Positions 29,092 to 39,128 of a stretch of DNA of 64,000 nt are shown here, in pieces. Source of the stretch: Cardiobacterium valvarum (GTDB lineage: Bacteria > Pseudomonadota > Gammaproteobacteria > Cardiobacteriales > Cardiobacteriaceae). The stretch is taken from NCBI RefSeq assembly GCF_900460955.1, contig NZ_UFUW01000001.1, positions 1,300,738 to 1,364,737 of the forward strand. The letters run 5' to 3'. Under the pieces are notes generated by a model. It was not told the DNA's origin. It searched no databases and was given only the letters and a program-made list of their open reading frames with translations. Position 1 is the first letter of the stretch. Every line of letters begins with the position of its first letter. Made by a program: the position numbers and the translations under genes.

Positions 29092-30825
29092 TCAGTGTTC
29101 GCCGCAAGAGCAGATTTTGTTATCGTCCACCCAGTGTTTTTTCTTCGTGGTCTTGCCGATGCCGGGGTTCAGGCTGTTGGTCGGGTCTTGCGCGCGGTAG
29201 AAGTCCGCCAGGGCTTCTTTGGCATGGTAGAGGTGGCCGACGTTGTGTTCTGCCGGGTATTCCGCGCCTTTGCCGTCGAGGTACTCAAGCAGCAGGTGTT
29301 TGACGGCAGCGGCGTCGGTACCGGGTTTGAGGATGTAGTCCTGGTGCATGACGTGGCAGAAGAAGTGGCCGTAGTAGAGTTTGTGCGCGATGTACTGGTC
29401 GATTTCCGGCGGCAGGCGTTCGAACCAGTCGCGTTCGTTGCGGCGCAGGGCGATGTCGAGCGCGAGCAGGTCGCCGACTTGTTTGCCGTGCACGGCGTGG
29501 TAGCGGTTCGCGGCGCCGGCAGCAGCGAAGCGGTGCAGGGTCGCCTGTGCGCCTTCGGCACCGTTGCAGGCGTAGTAGGCGCCGCGTTCGGGGTACGCGC
29601 TGAAGTATTCGTCGAGGTAGGCAGCGGCTTCGTCCACACCGCCATCGGCCATTTTCAGGATGAGGTGGTGTTCGTATTTGGCGCGCATGTCGCGCATGAA
29701 GGCGGGCAGGTGCGAGGGCAGGGCGTCGGTGATGCACTGGATGAGGCGGTCGCTGCTTGCCGTCGGCAGGTGCAGTTTGGCCGCCCAGCGGTCAAAGGTG
29801 TTTTTCCAGCGGAAGAAGCGCGGGATGTGTTTGCTGCCAAGGCGGTCGATGACGAGGTAGGTGTCGCGGCCGTAGCGTTCGGCGATGTCATAGCAGTCGC
29901 GGTGCATGTATTCGCCGGAGACGGGCAGGTTTTTGAAGGTGCCGAGGATGTGGCGGCGCAGCTCGGTGAGGGTGTCGGGGTCGTGGGCGCCGATGTAGTA
30001 GGTTTGTTGGCGCGCGGGTTTGGCGAAGGTGTCGATGCGCACGGCGAAGACGATAAGGCGGCCTGCTGAACCGGAGGCTTCGTAGAGGCGGCGGCCGTCG
30101 TTGTTGTAGCGCGCGGGGGTGTCGGCGTCGATGTCGCGCACGCGGGTCTGGTATTCGTGGTCGGAGGTTTGGCTGTTTGCGGGCTGGATGTCGGCGTCCG
30201 TGTAGTCGCCGTTTTGCAGGCGGTTAAGCAGGGCTTCAGGGTGGCTGCCGAGGTCAAGGCCGAGGTGGTTGATGAGTTCAAGCTGGCCGTTTTCGTTCAG
30301 GCGGGCATAGGCGGCCATTTCGGTGTAGGCGGGGCCGCGGTGGATAAGCGCGCCGCCGCTGTTGTTGCAGATGCCGCCGATGATGGAGGCACCGATGCAG
30401 GAGGAGCCGATGACGCTGTGCGGTTCGCGGCCAATGGCGGCAAGGGCGTCTTCGAGTTCGTAGAGGGTGGCGCCGGGCAGGGCGATGGCCTGTTCGCCGT
30501 TTTCGATGAGGCGGATGCCTTTCAGGCGGCGCGTGGAGACGAGGACGACGGGGCGGTCGTAGTCGCCGTAGGGGGATGATCCGCCGGTGAGGCCGGTGTT
30601 GCTCGCCTGCATGATGATGATGAGGTCGTGCGCGACGCAGGTTTCGGCGATTTGCCAGAGTTGGTAGAGGGTTTGTGGCTGGACAACGGCAAGCACGTCG
30701 CCTTCGCCGTAGCGGATGCCTTTGCGGTAAGGCACGGTTTTTGCCGGGTCGGTGATGGTGTGGCGTTTGCCAACGATGGCGCGCAAGGCGGCGAGGGCAG
30801 GGTGGTTGGCAGTTGGTTTTTTCAT
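29092..30825 (-). CDS. dld: Quinone-dependent D-lactate dehydrogenase
   Basis: A 577-residue peripheral membrane flavoenzyme that oxidises D-lactate to pyruvate and feeds electrons to the quinone pool. The FAD-binding PCMH domain spans about residues 35-250 (QASNTGLTGGSSPYG, SSCIGASIIGGICNNSGGAL). The C-terminal part is the membrane-binding domain of the Dld subfamily. It is closest in length and order to E. coli Dld rather than the GlcD type. It is a single gene, terminated by the hairpin at 29057. Confidence 0.94.
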   Translation of the reverse strand: MKKPTANHPALAALRAIVGKRHTITDPAKTVPYRKGIRYGEGDVLAVVQPQTLYQLWQIAETCVAHDLIIIMQASNTGLTGGSSPYGDYDRPVVLVSTRRLKGIRLIENGEQAIALPGATLYELEDALAAIGREPHSVIGSSCIGASIIGGICNNSGGALIHRGPAYTEMAAYARLNENGQLELINHLGLDLGSHPEALLNRLQNGDYTDADIQPANSQTSDHEYQTRVRDIDADTPARYNNDGRRLYEASGSAGRLIVFAVRIDTFAKPARQQTYYIGAHDPDTLTELRRHILGTFKNLPVSGEYMHRDCYDIAERYGRDTYLVIDRLGSKHIPRFFRWKNTFDRWAAKLHLPTASSDRLIQCITDALPSHLPAFMRDMRAKYEHHLILKMADGGVDEAAAYLDEYFSAYPERGAYYACNGAEGAQATLHRFAAAGAANRYHAVHGKQVGDLLALDIALRRNERDWFERLPPEIDQYIAHKLYYGHFFCHVMHQDYILKPGTDAAAVKHLLLEYLDGKGAEYPAEHNVGHLYHAKEALADFYRAQDPTNSLNPGIGKTTKKKHWVDDNKICSCGEH

Positions 30826-30869
30826 GGGGGTTCCTGTTGTGTTTAATGGGTTATGGGGATGCCGGAAAA

Positions 30870-31232
30870 TTATTTTTTGTAAGAATAGGCGCCCACAAAT
30901 TTTATGCGCCCGCTACTCTTGGCCGGTTTGGCCAGAAAATCATAGATTAAGTAGAGTGAATTGAATTCTCCGGCTTGTTTTAGATCATTAACAGCCTCTT
31001 GGGGGAAACTATCGCCATATGAATGCATCCGTAAACAAGTATCGGGAGTGTTATTTTTGCAAAAACTGGCTTCTGCCAAATCCGCATCATACCAATCGAT
31101 GCCCGTTTCTTTAATGAAATCGCTGCTTATCAGGGCATTATCGGAATATATGGGCTCAACGTATTCTTGCAGGGATGCTTCATCGGTGAATATGCCTACC
31201 CAAAGAGAAAAGGTGTTTTCTTTATATGGCAT
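30870..31232 (-). CDS. Imm22-type immunity protein (orphan)
   Basis: A 120-residue protein starting MPYKENTFSLWVGIF, with the pattern of the Imm22 family (SLWVGIF...EEYVEPIY...FIKETGIDWYDAD). Imm22 proteins neutralise toxins of polymorphic or contact-dependent systems, but no toxin gene adjoins it here. GC content is visibly lower than in dld and purF, which suggests acquisition. An alternative start 48 bases upstream lacks a ribosome site. Confidence 0.6.
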   Translation of the reverse strand: MPYKENTFSLWVGIFTDEASLQEYVEPIYSDNALISSDFIKETGIDWYDADLAEASFCKNNTPDTCLRMHSYGDSFPQEAVNDLKQAGEFNSLYLIYDFLAKPAKSSGRIKFVGAYSYKK

Positions 31233-31379
31233 TTGTATTTCAGCTCGATATTTGATTGAGAATGTCAGGCAAATTGCCAATGTTGTTCATTGCTATTGGT
31301 TGTTTATTCAAAAATGCCATCAGTATTTGAATTCATCTGAATAGTTTGTTGACGATGGTGAGTGGATGAGAGGGTTTCA

Positions 31380-31844
31380 TTAGGCCAATGCCGCTTTATC
31401 CAGTCCTATAATTTTGTCCATGCCGCCAGCGGGGGTGGCGAAGGCGGCGTTGAGGCGGTTCCAGGTGTTGATGGTGTTGATGACGTGGGTGAGGGCGACC
31501 AGTTCTTCTTCGTCGAAATGGGCGCGCACGGCAGCGTAGTCGGCATCGCTGACATGGTGGTCGGCCAGGCGGGTGAGGGTTTCCGCCCATTGCAGCGCGG
31601 CGCGTTCTTTCTCGCTGAACAGGGCGGATTCGCGCCAGACGGGCAGGTGGTAGAGGCGCAGTTCGCGCTCACCGTGCAGTTTGGCTTCTTTGACGTGCAT
31701 ATCAACGCAGAAGACGCAGCCGTTGATTTGCGAGACGCGGATTTTGATGAGGTCTTTGAGGGGGTTATCCAGTTTGAGGCTGGCTTCGAGGGAGAGCAAT
31801 GCTTGGTAGGTGGCAGTTGCGTGTTGGGAGTAATGCAGGCGCAT
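31380..31844 (-). CDS. AhpD/carboxymuconolactone decarboxylase family protein
   Basis: A 154-residue protein with the redox motif CVFC followed by H in INGCVFCVDMHVKEA, as in AhpD-like peroxidases, and the C-terminal EEELVALTHVINTINTWNRL typical of the family. Such proteins are small cytosolic antioxidant enzymes. It follows the DUF1902 gene by 6 bases, and the group reads in the same direction as purF upstream. Confidence 0.88.
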   Translation of the reverse strand: MRLHYSQHATATYQALLSLEASLKLDNPLKDLIKIRVSQINGCVFCVDMHVKEAKLHGERELRLYHLPVWRESALFSEKERAALQWAETLTRLADHHVSDADYAAVRAHFDEEELVALTHVINTINTWNRLNAAFATPAGGMDKIIGLDKAALA

Positions 31845-31850
31845 GGTGTT

Positions 31851-32099
31851 TTAATCAGGAAAGTGCAGGTGGAAGCGGTCATCGGCTGTGCCATAGCCGC
31901 ACAGTTCGTACATTTCCGGCGCAACAGCCCATACGCGCTTAATCAATGCTTCGTAGCTTTCTGCTTCGGTAACGATGCCGAGAGGTTCGCAGACAGCGGT
32001 CAGTCCACTACTTTCCCTGTCACGAATAATGTCCACAGTAAAAGACTTTGCCGGATTCTCCGGATGCTGGTTTTGTAAAAAATATGTTTTGGTATTCAT
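31851..32099 (-). CDS. DUF1902-type small protein
   Basis: An 82-residue protein (MNTKTYFLQNQHPENPA) with the DUF1902 pattern FTVDIIRDRESSGLTAVCEPLG and a later segment ESYEALIKRVWAVAPEM. GGAG lies 9 bases before the ATG. DUF1902 proteins resemble HicB-like antitoxin folds, but no HicA-type partner is next to it, so the role is open. It follows purF after 10 bases and precedes the AhpD-like gene. Confidence 0.65.
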   Translation of the reverse strand: MNTKTYFLQNQHPENPAKSFTVDIIRDRESSGLTAVCEPLGIVTEAESYEALIKRVWAVAPEMYELCGYGTADDRFHLHFPD

Positions 32100-32109
32100 T
32101 GGATAACTC

Positions 32110-33615
32110 CTAATTTTGTTCCGCGACAGCTTCCATCGGCGTTTTGCGTGAGGCTTTGTTGTCGCGGCGCGCTTCTTCGAGGCGGGCGAGGTAGGCGTCG
32201 TCAATGTCGCCGGTGATGTAGCAGCCGTTGAAGACGGAGCAGTCGAAGTCTTGCGGCAGGCTGTATTTAGTGTCCATGCAGGCGTCGATGAGGTCGGGAA
32301 GACGCTGGTAGATGACGCGGTCGGCACCGATGGCAGCGGCAACTTCGTTTTCTTCGAGTTTGTAGGCGATGAGTTCGCTGTGCGTCGGCATGTCGATGCC
32401 ATAGACGTTCGGGTAGCGAACCGGCGGCGCGGCGCTGGCGAAGTACACTTTTTTCGCGCCTGCATCGCGCGCCATCTGGATGATTTGTTCGCTGGTGGTG
32501 CCGCGCACGATGGAATCGTCAACAAGCAGGACGTTCTTGTTGCGAAATTCGAGGGTCATCGCGTTCAGTTTTTGCCGCACGGATTTTTTCCGCTGTTTTT
32601 GCCCGGGCATAATGAAGGTGCGGCCGATGTAGCGGTTTTTCACGAAGCCTTCGCGGTATTTGACGCCGAGGTGCGCAGCGAGCTGGATAGCCGAGCAGCG
32701 GCTGGTGTCGGGGATGGGGATAACGACGTCGATGTCGTGTTCCGGCCATTCATGGCGGATGCGTTCGGCGAGTTTTTCGCCCATGCGCAGGCGGGCTTTG
32801 TAGACGTTGATGCCGTCAATGGTGGAATCGGGGCGGGCGAAGTAAACGTACTCAAAGATGCAGGGGACGCGTTTCGGCGCGTCCGCACACTGGCGGTGGT
32901 GCACGCTGCCGTCGGCGGTGATGATGAGGCATTCGCCGGGTTCGAGGTCGCGCACGATGCTGTAGCCCTGGGATTCGAGGGCGACGGATTCGCTGGCAAT
33001 CATGTATTCGAGGCCGTCTTCGCCGTCGCGCACGCCGTAGATGAGCGGGCGGATGGCGAACGGGTCGCGGAAGGCGACGAGGCCGTAGCCGCTGATCATG
33101 GCGACGACGGCGTAGGCACCGCGCACACGGCGGTGGGTGGCGGCGACGGCGGTGAAGATGGCGTCCGGGTTCGGGCGCAGTTGCGCCTGGCGTTGCAGTT
33201 CGTGGGCGAAGACGTTGAGCAGGGCTTCGGAATCGGAGCGGGTGTTGATGTGGCGCAGGTCGCTGGCGTAGATGTCGCGGATGAGTTCGTCGCTGTTGGT
33301 AAGGTTGCCGTTATGGGCGAGGGCGATGCCGTAGGGCGAGTTGACGTAGAGCGGCTGTGCTTCGGCAGCGCTGGTGGTGCCGGCGGTGGGGTAGCGCACA
33401 TGGCCGATGCCAAAGCAGCCGATGAGGCGGCGCATTTCCCGCTCGTCGAAGACGTCGCGCACAAGGCCGTTGTCTTTGTGCAGGAAGAAGCGCCCGTCTT
33501 CGTCGCAGGTGGCGATACCGGCGGCATCCTGCCCACGGTGCTGCAGGACGGTGAGGGCGTCGTAAAGCGCCTGGTTGACGTAGTGTTTGCCGACGATTCC
33601 GACGATGCCGCACAT
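32110..33615 (-). CDS. purF: Amidophosphoribosyltransferase
   Basis: A 501-residue enzyme of the first committed step of purine synthesis: PRPP plus glutamine to phosphoribosylamine. The start at 33615 (MCGIVGIVG) puts the nucleophilic Cys directly after Met, as required after Met removal. The glutaminase domain has [11 protein letters not shown]. The PRPP loop [13 protein letters not shown] is present in the phosphoribosyl-transferase domain. Confidence 0.97.
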   Translation of the reverse strand: MCGIVGIVGKHYVNQALYDALTVLQHRGQDAAGIATCDEDGRFFLHKDNGLVRDVFDEREMRRLIGCFGIGHVRYPTAGTTSAAEAQPLYVNSPYGIALAHNGNLTNSDELIRDIYASDLRHINTRSDSEALLNVFAHELQRQAQLRPNPDAIFTAVAATHRRVRGAYAVVAMISGYGLVAFRDPFAIRPLIYGVRDGEDGLEYMIASESVALESQGYSIVRDLEPGECLIITADGSVHHRQCADAPKRVPCIFEYVYFARPDSTIDGINVYKARLRMGEKLAERIRHEWPEHDIDVVIPIPDTSRCSAIQLAAHLGVKYREGFVKNRYIGRTFIMPGQKQRKKSVRQKLNAMTLEFRNKNVLLVDDSIVRGTTSEQIIQMARDAGAKKVYFASAAPPVRYPNVYGIDMPTHSELIAYKLEENEVAAAIGADRVIYQRLPDLIDACMDTKYSLPQDFDCSVFNGCYITGDIDDAYLARLEEARRDNKASRKTPMEAVAEQN

Positions 33616-33695
33616 GGTGTTCCCCTTGGTTAAGACGGGCACGGATTATACTGCCGCGCCCGGTATGGTTACTACACGCCCCGGCTGCTGCGCGC

Positions 33696-34529
33696 TCAGT
33701 TGAAGGTGTTGCAGCGGCTGATTTCGCCATATTGCAGGCCGGTGTTGAGCCATTTCATGCGGTCAGCGGAGCTGCCGTGGGTGAAGTTGGCGGGGTTGAC
33801 CCGCTGTCCGGCACGCTGCATCAGGGTGTCGTCGCCGACGGCTTCGGCGGCTTTCAGGCCATTGCGGATATCGGCTTCGTTGATGCGGATCTTGCTGTAT
33901 TTTTCGAGTTTGTTGCCCCAGATGCCGGCGTAGCAGTCCGCTTGCAGTTCGATGCGCACGGAGATTTGGTTGGCAGTGGCTTTGTTGCTGCGGCGCATTT
34001 GTGTGTGCGCCTGGCCGAGGGTGCCGAGCAGGTTTTGCACGTGGTGGCCGACTTCGTGCGCGACGACGTAGGCGAAGGCAAATTCGCCGCTGGCACCCAT
34101 TTTTTGCATTTCGCGGTAGAAGGCGGGATCGATGTAGAGTTTTTGGTCGGCGGAGCAGTAGAAGGGGCCGGTGGCGCTGCTGCTGATGCCGCAGGCGGAT
34201 TGCACCTGTCCCTCAAAGAGGACGAGGGTCGGCTCACGGTAGGATTTGCCGTACTGGCGGAAGATGGGTTGCCAGACGTCTTCGGTGGAAGCGAGGACGG
34301 CGCCGAGGAAGCGTTTGGCTTCGTCGTCTTTGCCGCTGCCGGTGCTGCTCTGGCTTTGGCCGATGCCACTGCCTTCGACGAAGCCGAGCATGGTGCCGGG
34401 ATCGATGCCGAATGCCCAGCCGATGAGGACGATGAGGAGTCCGCCGAGGCCGATGCCGCCGCCGACGAGTGCGCCTCCGCCGCGTCGGTCTTCGACGTTG
34501 CTACTGCGACGATTGTTTTGCCATTCCAT
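33696..34529 (-). CDS. Neutral zinc metallopeptidase, YpfJ/KPN_02809 family
   Basis: A 277-residue protein with an N-terminal basic/Gly-rich segment, one membrane helix (GLGGLLIVLIGWAFGI, about residues 27-44) and a periplasmic peptidase domain carrying the zinc motif HEVGHH. The QADCYAGIWG segment supplies the third ligand. Function in the cell is not well defined. It lies between coaX (23 bases upstream) and purF (80 bases downstream) on the minus strand. Confidence 0.92.
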   Translation of the reverse strand: MEWQNNRRSSNVEDRRGGGALVGGGIGLGGLLIVLIGWAFGIDPGTMLGFVEGSGIGQSQSSTGSGKDDEAKRFLGAVLASTEDVWQPIFRQYGKSYREPTLVLFEGQVQSACGISSSATGPFYCSADQKLYIDPAFYREMQKMGASGEFAFAYVVAHEVGHHVQNLLGTLGQAHTQMRRSNKATANQISVRIELQADCYAGIWGNKLEKYSKIRINEADIRNGLKAAEAVGDDTLMQRAGQRVNPANFTHGSSADRMKWLNTGLQYGEISRCNTFN

Positions 34530-34552
34530 ATTGTTTGCCTCTGTTGTGTGGG

Positions 34553-35293
34553 TTAGTCGGTATTTTCGGCGGCCAGACGGTCGATCATGCCGCGAAACAT
34601 AAGATCGGGCTCAATGCGGTAGTCCGGTCGGTTGCCGAAAAGGATTTGTGCGTCGCCGCCGAAGGCGAAGCGGTGGTAGTAGTGGCCGGTTGCGGTTTCG
34701 AGTTCGTCCATGATGCCGTTGATGCCTGCTGGCAGAGCGTGGTGGATGCCTGCGCCGATGCAGGAAGCGGTGTCATTGCCAAGCGGGTTGGGTGTCCAGC
34801 GCATGGGTTTGAGTTTTTGTGTGTGTTGCAGCAGGGCGTTTTCGGCCAACCGGATGCCGGGCAGGATAAGGCCGCCGAGGTGCTGGCCGTCGTGCTCAAC
34901 GACATCAAGGGTGATGGCCGTGCCGCAGCCGACGACGCAGAGCGGCTCGTGGGTGAGCCCGCGTGCGCCGAGCATGGCAAGGTAGCGGTCGCTGCCAAGC
35001 AGGGTAGCGTCTTCGTAGGCAACGGTGAGGGTGTGGTTGGTTTCTTTTTGCGCGGTGAAGACGTGTACCGGTTTGCGCCACAGGTCATCGGCAATGGTGG
35101 CAACGTCGTCAACGATATCGTCGTTTTTGACGCTGCTCATGGCGATGCGTTTCGGTTCGGGCAGGAGGTGCCAGGCGCGCCACAGTTTGGTGCGCCAGTC
35201 TTCGCGGTAAGACGCCGCTTCGACGATACCCGGCACGCTGCTGCCGTAGAGCCATTTGATGCGGGAATTGCCCGCGTCGATCAGGAGATACAC
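34553..35293 (-). CDS. coaX: Type III pantothenate kinase
   Basis: A 246-residue enzyme of the first step of coenzyme A synthesis. The N-terminal phosphate loop LLIDAGNSRIKW, the GSDRYLAMLGAR segment and GCGTAITLDVV are diagnostic. Type III kinases are not feedback-inhibited by CoA. It begins 2 bases after the stop of the BirA-like gene, an order shared with species where BirA and CoaX are fused. Confidence 0.94.
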   Translation of the reverse strand: MYLLIDAGNSRIKWLYGSSVPGIVEAASYREDWRTKLWRAWHLLPEPKRIAMSSVKNDDIVDDVATIADDLWRKPVHVFTAQKETNHTLTVAYEDATLLGSDRYLAMLGARGLTHEPLCVVGCGTAITLDVVEHDGQHLGGLILPGIRLAENALLQHTQKLKPMRWTPNPLGNDTASCIGAGIHHALPAGINGIMDELETATGHYYHRFAFGGDAQILFGNRPDYRIEPDLMFRGMIDRLAAENTD

Positions 35294-35295
35294 GG

Positions 35296-35808
35296 TTAAT
35301 CCTCGAAGACGGGTTTGCCGTTCACGATGCGCACGGCGCGGCCTTTCTGGTCGATGTCGCCGTCAAGGGCGAACTCGCGCCAGCGGTTGATGGCGGGCAG
35401 GTAGGGACACAGGTTCCAGTCGGTCAAGCGGGATAACAGCGCGCTTTCCAGCCCGTCCAGATCGGGAACGGTGATCCGCGCCAGTGAGCCCTCGCCATGC
35501 GGGCTGACGTTAACGACGACCTGTCCCAGCGGTATGTCGTCGCGGAAAAGCGAGCCGTCACGACGCAGGCGCAAATCGCTGCTTTCCGCCGCGCAGAGCG
35601 TTACCGCCTGCAACAAACCCTGATGCAGCGCGGGGGTACCGTCCAGCGGATAACAGAGGGCAAGCCAGCCACCGCCGCGCCCGCAGGCGGGGGCAGACTG
35701 CTGCGCCAGCCAGCGGCTGAGGGCATCAACATCGGGAAAAACGCCGTCGTGGCGGGGCAAGTCGTGCACGGGAAAAACCTGAAATTGCTTAGTAGAATGG
35801 CGCGGCAT
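35296..35808 (-). CDS. Degenerate BirA-like (biotin protein ligase) protein
   Basis: A 170-residue protein directly upstream of coa[16 protein letters not shown] occupies the place of the BirA GRGRRGR-W loop but lacks the arginine-rich motif. [21 protein letters not shown] sits where intact ligases have KWPNDL...KLGGILVE, so the catalytic KWPND is missing. The last 40 residues fit the small C-terminal BirA domain. The N-terminus is short, and only 25 bases separate it from the divergent rpe. It may be an eroded ligase or a protein with a different role. Confidence 0.5.
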   Translation of the reverse strand: MPRHSTKQFQVFPVHDLPRHDGVFPDVDALSRWLAQQSAPACGRGGGWLALCYPLDGTPALHQGLLQAVTLCAAESSDLRLRRDGSLFRDDIPLGQVVVNVSPHGEGSLARITVPDLDGLESALLSRLTDWNLCPYLPAINRWREFALDGDIDQKGRAVRIVNGKPVFED

Positions 35809-35833
35809 TGTACATAACACAGGAACAAACATC

Positions 35834-36511
35834 ATGCGTCCAGCCCTCATCGCTCCCTCCATCCTATCCGCCGATTTCGCCCGCCTTGGCGACGACGTGG
35901 CCGCCGTTCTCGCTGCCGGTGCGGACATCATCCACTTCGACGTGATGGATAACCACTTCGTCCCCAACCTCAGCTTCGGCGCGCCCATCTGCAAAGCTCT
36001 GCGCGACTACGGCATCACCGCACCGATTGACGTGCACCTCATGACCAGCCCGGTGGACAGCCTCATCGAACCCTTCGCCAAAGCGGGCGCGGACTACATC
36101 AGCTTCCATCCCGAAGCGACCATCCACATTGACCGCAGCCTGCAACAAATCAAGGACCACGGCCTGAAAGCGGGGCTCGTCTTCAACCCCGCCACCCCGC
36201 TCACCTGCCTCGAATACATCATGGACAAACTCGACCTCATCCTCATCATGTCCGTCAACCCCGGCTTTGGCGGGCAGAGCTTCCTGCCGTCCGCCCTGGC
36301 CAAACTGCGCGCCGTGCGCCGCCTTATCGACGCAAGCGGCCGCGACATCCGCCTCGAAGTCGATGGCGGCGTCAAAACCGACAACATCGCCGCAATCGCT
36401 GCGGCGGGCGCGGACATGTTCGTGGCGGGATCAGCCATCTTCAACGCGGCCGACTACGCCGCCGTCATCAACACCATGCGCCAGGAAATCGCCAAAGGAC
36501 AAACCGCATGA
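35834..36511 (+). CDS. rpe: Ribulose-phosphate 3-epimerase
   Basis: A 225-residue TIM-barrel enzyme of the pentose phosphate pathway. [15 protein letters not shown], the metal-binding [12 protein letters not shown] and [13 protein letters not shown] and the C-terminal LEVDGGVK are all present. Its stop overlaps the trpE start by 4 bases. In many relatives gph sits between rpe and trpE; it is absent here. Confidence 0.97.
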   Translation: MRPALIAPSILSADFARLGDDVAAVLAAGADIIHFDVMDNHFVPNLSFGAPICKALRDYGITAPIDVHLMTSPVDSLIEPFAKAGADYISFHPEATIHIDRSLQQIKDHGLKAGLVFNPATPLTCLEYIMDKLDLILIMSVNPGFGGQSFLPSALAKLRAVRRLIDASGRDIRLEVDGGVKTDNIAAIAAAGADMFVAGSAIFNAADYAAVINTMRQEIAKGQTA

Positions 36512-37944
36512 ACTACACCCACCAACCCGTCGTCCGCACCATCCTCGCTGACCTGCTCACCCCCGTCGCCCTCTATGACCGCCTTGCAGGCGCGCCCTAC
36601 ACCTACCTGCTCGAATCCGTCGAAGGCGGCGAACGCTGGGCGCGTTACAGCATGATCGGCCTGCCCGCGCGCGAAGTCGCCACCATCCGCGACCACCATC
36701 TCACCATCCGCCGCGACGGTGCCGTCATCGAAGAACGCGAGCTCGCCGACCCGCTTGCCTGGCTCGCCGACTACCACGCCACCATCCGCCCCGCACCACT
36801 GCCCATTGACCTGCCGTTCAGCGGCGGCCTCGTTGGCTACCTGGCCTACGACAGCATCGGCTACATCGAAGCACGTCTCGCCAATCGCCCGCAGAACGAC
36901 CCGCTTGGTGTGCCGGACATCCTCTACATGCAAAGCCTCGACGTCGCCGTACTTGACAACCTGCGCGGCGAAGTCCACCTCATCAGCCACGCCGACCTCG
37001 CCGACCCGAACGGCCTCGCCGCTGCCGAAGCGCGACTGGATGCCATGGTCGCCGCCATCAACCGCCCCGGCACGGCACAAGTGCGCGCCCTGAACCGCCA
37101 CGCCCGGCCACCCGCCATTCAGCACCACTACCCCGAAGCCCAGTTCAAGGCAGACGTCGCCAAAATCCGCGAATACATCAAAGCGGGCGACTGCATGCAA
37201 GTCGTGCCCTCACAGCGCATGAGCTGCGCCTACACCCACGCACCGCTCGACTACTACCGCGCCCTGCGCCACACCAACCCATCGCCGTACATGTACCTGC
37301 TCGACCTTGACGACTTCCACATCATCGGCTCCTCCCCGGAAATCCTCGCCCGCGTCCAGGGCGACACCGTCACCGTGCGCCCGCTCGCCGGCACACGCAA
37401 ACGCGGCAAAACCCCGGCAGAAGACAAAGCACTCGAACAAGAACTGCTGGCAGATGCCAAAGAAATCGCCGAGCACATCATGCTCATCGATTTGGGCAGG
37501 AACGACGTTGGTCGTGTCAGCAAAGCCGGCACCGTCAAAATTAGCGAAAAAATGGTGATCGAGCGCTACTCGCACGTCATGCACATCGTCTCCAACGTCG
37601 AAGGCACCTTGCGCGACGACGTCGGGCCGATGGACGTGCTGCGCGCCACCTTCCCGGCGGGAACACTCAGCGGCGCACCAAAAATCCGCGCGATGGAAAT
37701 CATCGACGAAGTCGAACCCGAACGGCGCGGCGTGTACGGCGGCGCCGTCGGCTACTGGTCATGGGGCGGCAACATGGACATGGCGATCGCTATCCGCACC
37801 GCCATCATCAAAAATGGCCGCCTCTACGCACAGGCGGGCGCGGGCATCGTGTACGACTCCAACCCCGACAGCGAATGGCAGGAAACCCTCAACAAAGCCG
37901 GCGCCGTCATCGCCGCCGCCAGCCTGCTGGACGAGGGGGAATAA
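36508..37944 (+). CDS. trpE: Anthranilate synthase component I
   Basis: A 478-residue enzyme of tryptophan synthesis. The N-terminal [15 protein letters not shown] carries the LLES motif of the tryptophan feedback site, which favours TrpE over PabB. The chorismate-binding half has [34 protein letters not shown] and GGAVGYWS. It is coupled to rpe. No trpG lies downstream in this window. Confidence 0.95.
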   Translation: MNYTHQPVVRTILADLLTPVALYDRLAGAPYTYLLESVEGGERWARYSMIGLPAREVATIRDHHLTIRRDGAVIEERELADPLAWLADYHATIRPAPLPIDLPFSGGLVGYLAYDSIGYIEARLANRPQNDPLGVPDILYMQSLDVAVLDNLRGEVHLISHADLADPNGLAAAEARLDAMVAAINRPGTAQVRALNRHARPPAIQHHYPEAQFKADVAKIREYIKAGDCMQVVPSQRMSCAYTHAPLDYYRALRHTNPSPYMYLLDLDDFHIIGSSPEILARVQGDTVTVRPLAGTRKRGKTPAEDKALEQELLADAKEIAEHIMLIDLGRNDVGRVSKAGTVKISEKMVIERYSHVMHIVSNVEGTLRDDVGPMDVLRATFPAGTLSGAPKIRAMEIIDEVEPERRGVYGGAVGYWSWGGNMDMAIAIRTAIIKNGRLYAQAGAGIVYDSNPDSEWQETLNKAGAVIAAASLLDEGE

Positions 37945-37974
37945 AACCCCCTTCCACCCTCACAGAAAACACCC

Positions 37975-38487
37975 ATGAAAACACCAACCCCGCTACCCGC
38001 TGCTGACCTCAGCGACAGCGAAAAAGAAACCTTGCGCGCTGACGCCACCATCGCCTACGAACAGGGAAACTACGCCGCCGCCTGGCACACCAACACCATC
38101 CTGGCCGAAGCAGGCGATGCCCTCGGCCAATACAACCTCGGCGTGTTGTACAGCGAAGGACGGGGCGTGCCACAAGACTACGTGCAAGCCCGCGCCTGGT
38201 ACGAAAAAGCCGCCGTGCAGGGGTATGCCGCTGCGCAATACAACCTCGGCATCATGTGCGCCAACGGCTGGGGAGGGCCGAAAGATAACGGACAGGCCCG
38301 CGCATGGTATGAACGGGCGGCCGAACAGGGCGATGCCAAGGCACAAACCAACCTCGGCGTGTTATACGCTGACGGGCGGGCCGGAGTGCAGGACTACGTC
38401 CTGGCCCGCGCATGGTGGGAAAAGGCCGCCGCGCAGGGAGATGCCAAGGCACAAATCGCCCTGCAAATGCTGGACGATTTGGCATAA
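37975..38487 (+). CDS. Sel1-repeat protein
   Basis: A 170-residue protein with three Sel1-type repeats, recognisable as A-x-YNLG-x(7)-G-x(9)-A-x-x-W-Y-E-K-A-A, at about residues 54-90, 91-126 and 127-165. No signal peptide is evident at the chosen start. Such repeats mediate protein-protein contacts; the partner is unknown. It begins 30 bases after trpE and may be read from the same transcript. Confidence 0.8.
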   Translation: MKTPTPLPAADLSDSEKETLRADATIAYEQGNYAAAWHTNTILAEAGDALGQYNLGVLYSEGRGVPQDYVQARAWYEKAAVQGYAAAQYNLGIMCANGWGGPKDNGQARAWYERAAEQGDAKAQTNLGVLYADGRAGVQDYVLARAWWEKAAAQGDAKAQIALQMLDDLA

Positions 38488-38627
38488 CCCATCCCTACCC
38501 GCTGGGTATCATCGTCTGCCGAGCAGATCCGTCAGGCGGCGTAAACACCGGATTTGCGCACCCCAGCGCAGCCCCTATTCTTGCCTGATCGCCCCTTGCC
38601 CGACTTACGGTAGCGCAACCATGTAGA

Positions 38628-38645
38628 GACGTTGCCTGCAACGTC
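38628..38645. repeat. Perfect 8-bp-arm palindrome
   Basis: GACGTTGC and GCAACGTC flank CT, forming a perfect hairpin 44 bases before the Imm7-like gene. It resembles widespread REP-like hairpins. A single unit of the dispersed repeat (GGCGGCGTAAACACCGG) lies at about 38533. Confidence 0.5.
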
Positions 38646-38688
38646 CCAAAACATCTCGAAACAACCCTAACAACCAGAACAAAACATC

Positions 38689-39094
38689 ATGTTTGAATAC
38701 CAAGGCTGGGCCACCATCTTGCCCACATACTACGAAGACGACGCCGCAGAAGACGCCTTTGACGAAACTGCCGCAGAACTCATCGCGGAACTGGAAAAAC
38801 TTGCCGCTGATCACAAAGCTTGCAACATCAACAACGCATGCGGCATCGGTTACATGAATGGGCATTTGCGTTGCTGGTTCATGGGATACAGCAACCACCG
38901 CTGCCAGGAATGGGAAGAAATCATGGCCTACTTTCAGACTCTGGCCGTGAAAGCCCCGGGTTCTTGCGGCCTCCTTTGATGAAGACCCGGTCAAAAACAA
39001 CGCATTCCAGATTTTTATATTGAAAAAAGGACGCATCATAGAAACCGATGACATCTGGCTGTCTCCCTGCGTCCCTGAAATCGAAGAAATATAA
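38689..39094 (+). pseudogene. Imm7-type immunity protein, frameshifted
   Basis: The frame starts MFEYQGWATI, follows the Imm7 pattern (NHRCQEWEEIMAYFQTLA...APGSCGLL) and stops at 38977-38979. One frame over, the expected remainder DEDPVKNNAFQIFILKKG...WLSPCVPEIEEI runs to TAA at 39092. A loss of two bases (or gain of one) near 38975 explains it. Imm7 proteins protect against polymorphic toxins; no toxin gene is adjacent. It may be newly dead, or the shortened 96-residue form may be made. Confidence 0.7.
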
Positions 39095-39128
39095 GATGGC
39101 CCTACGGCTGAGAAGCCTGTAAGCGTTG

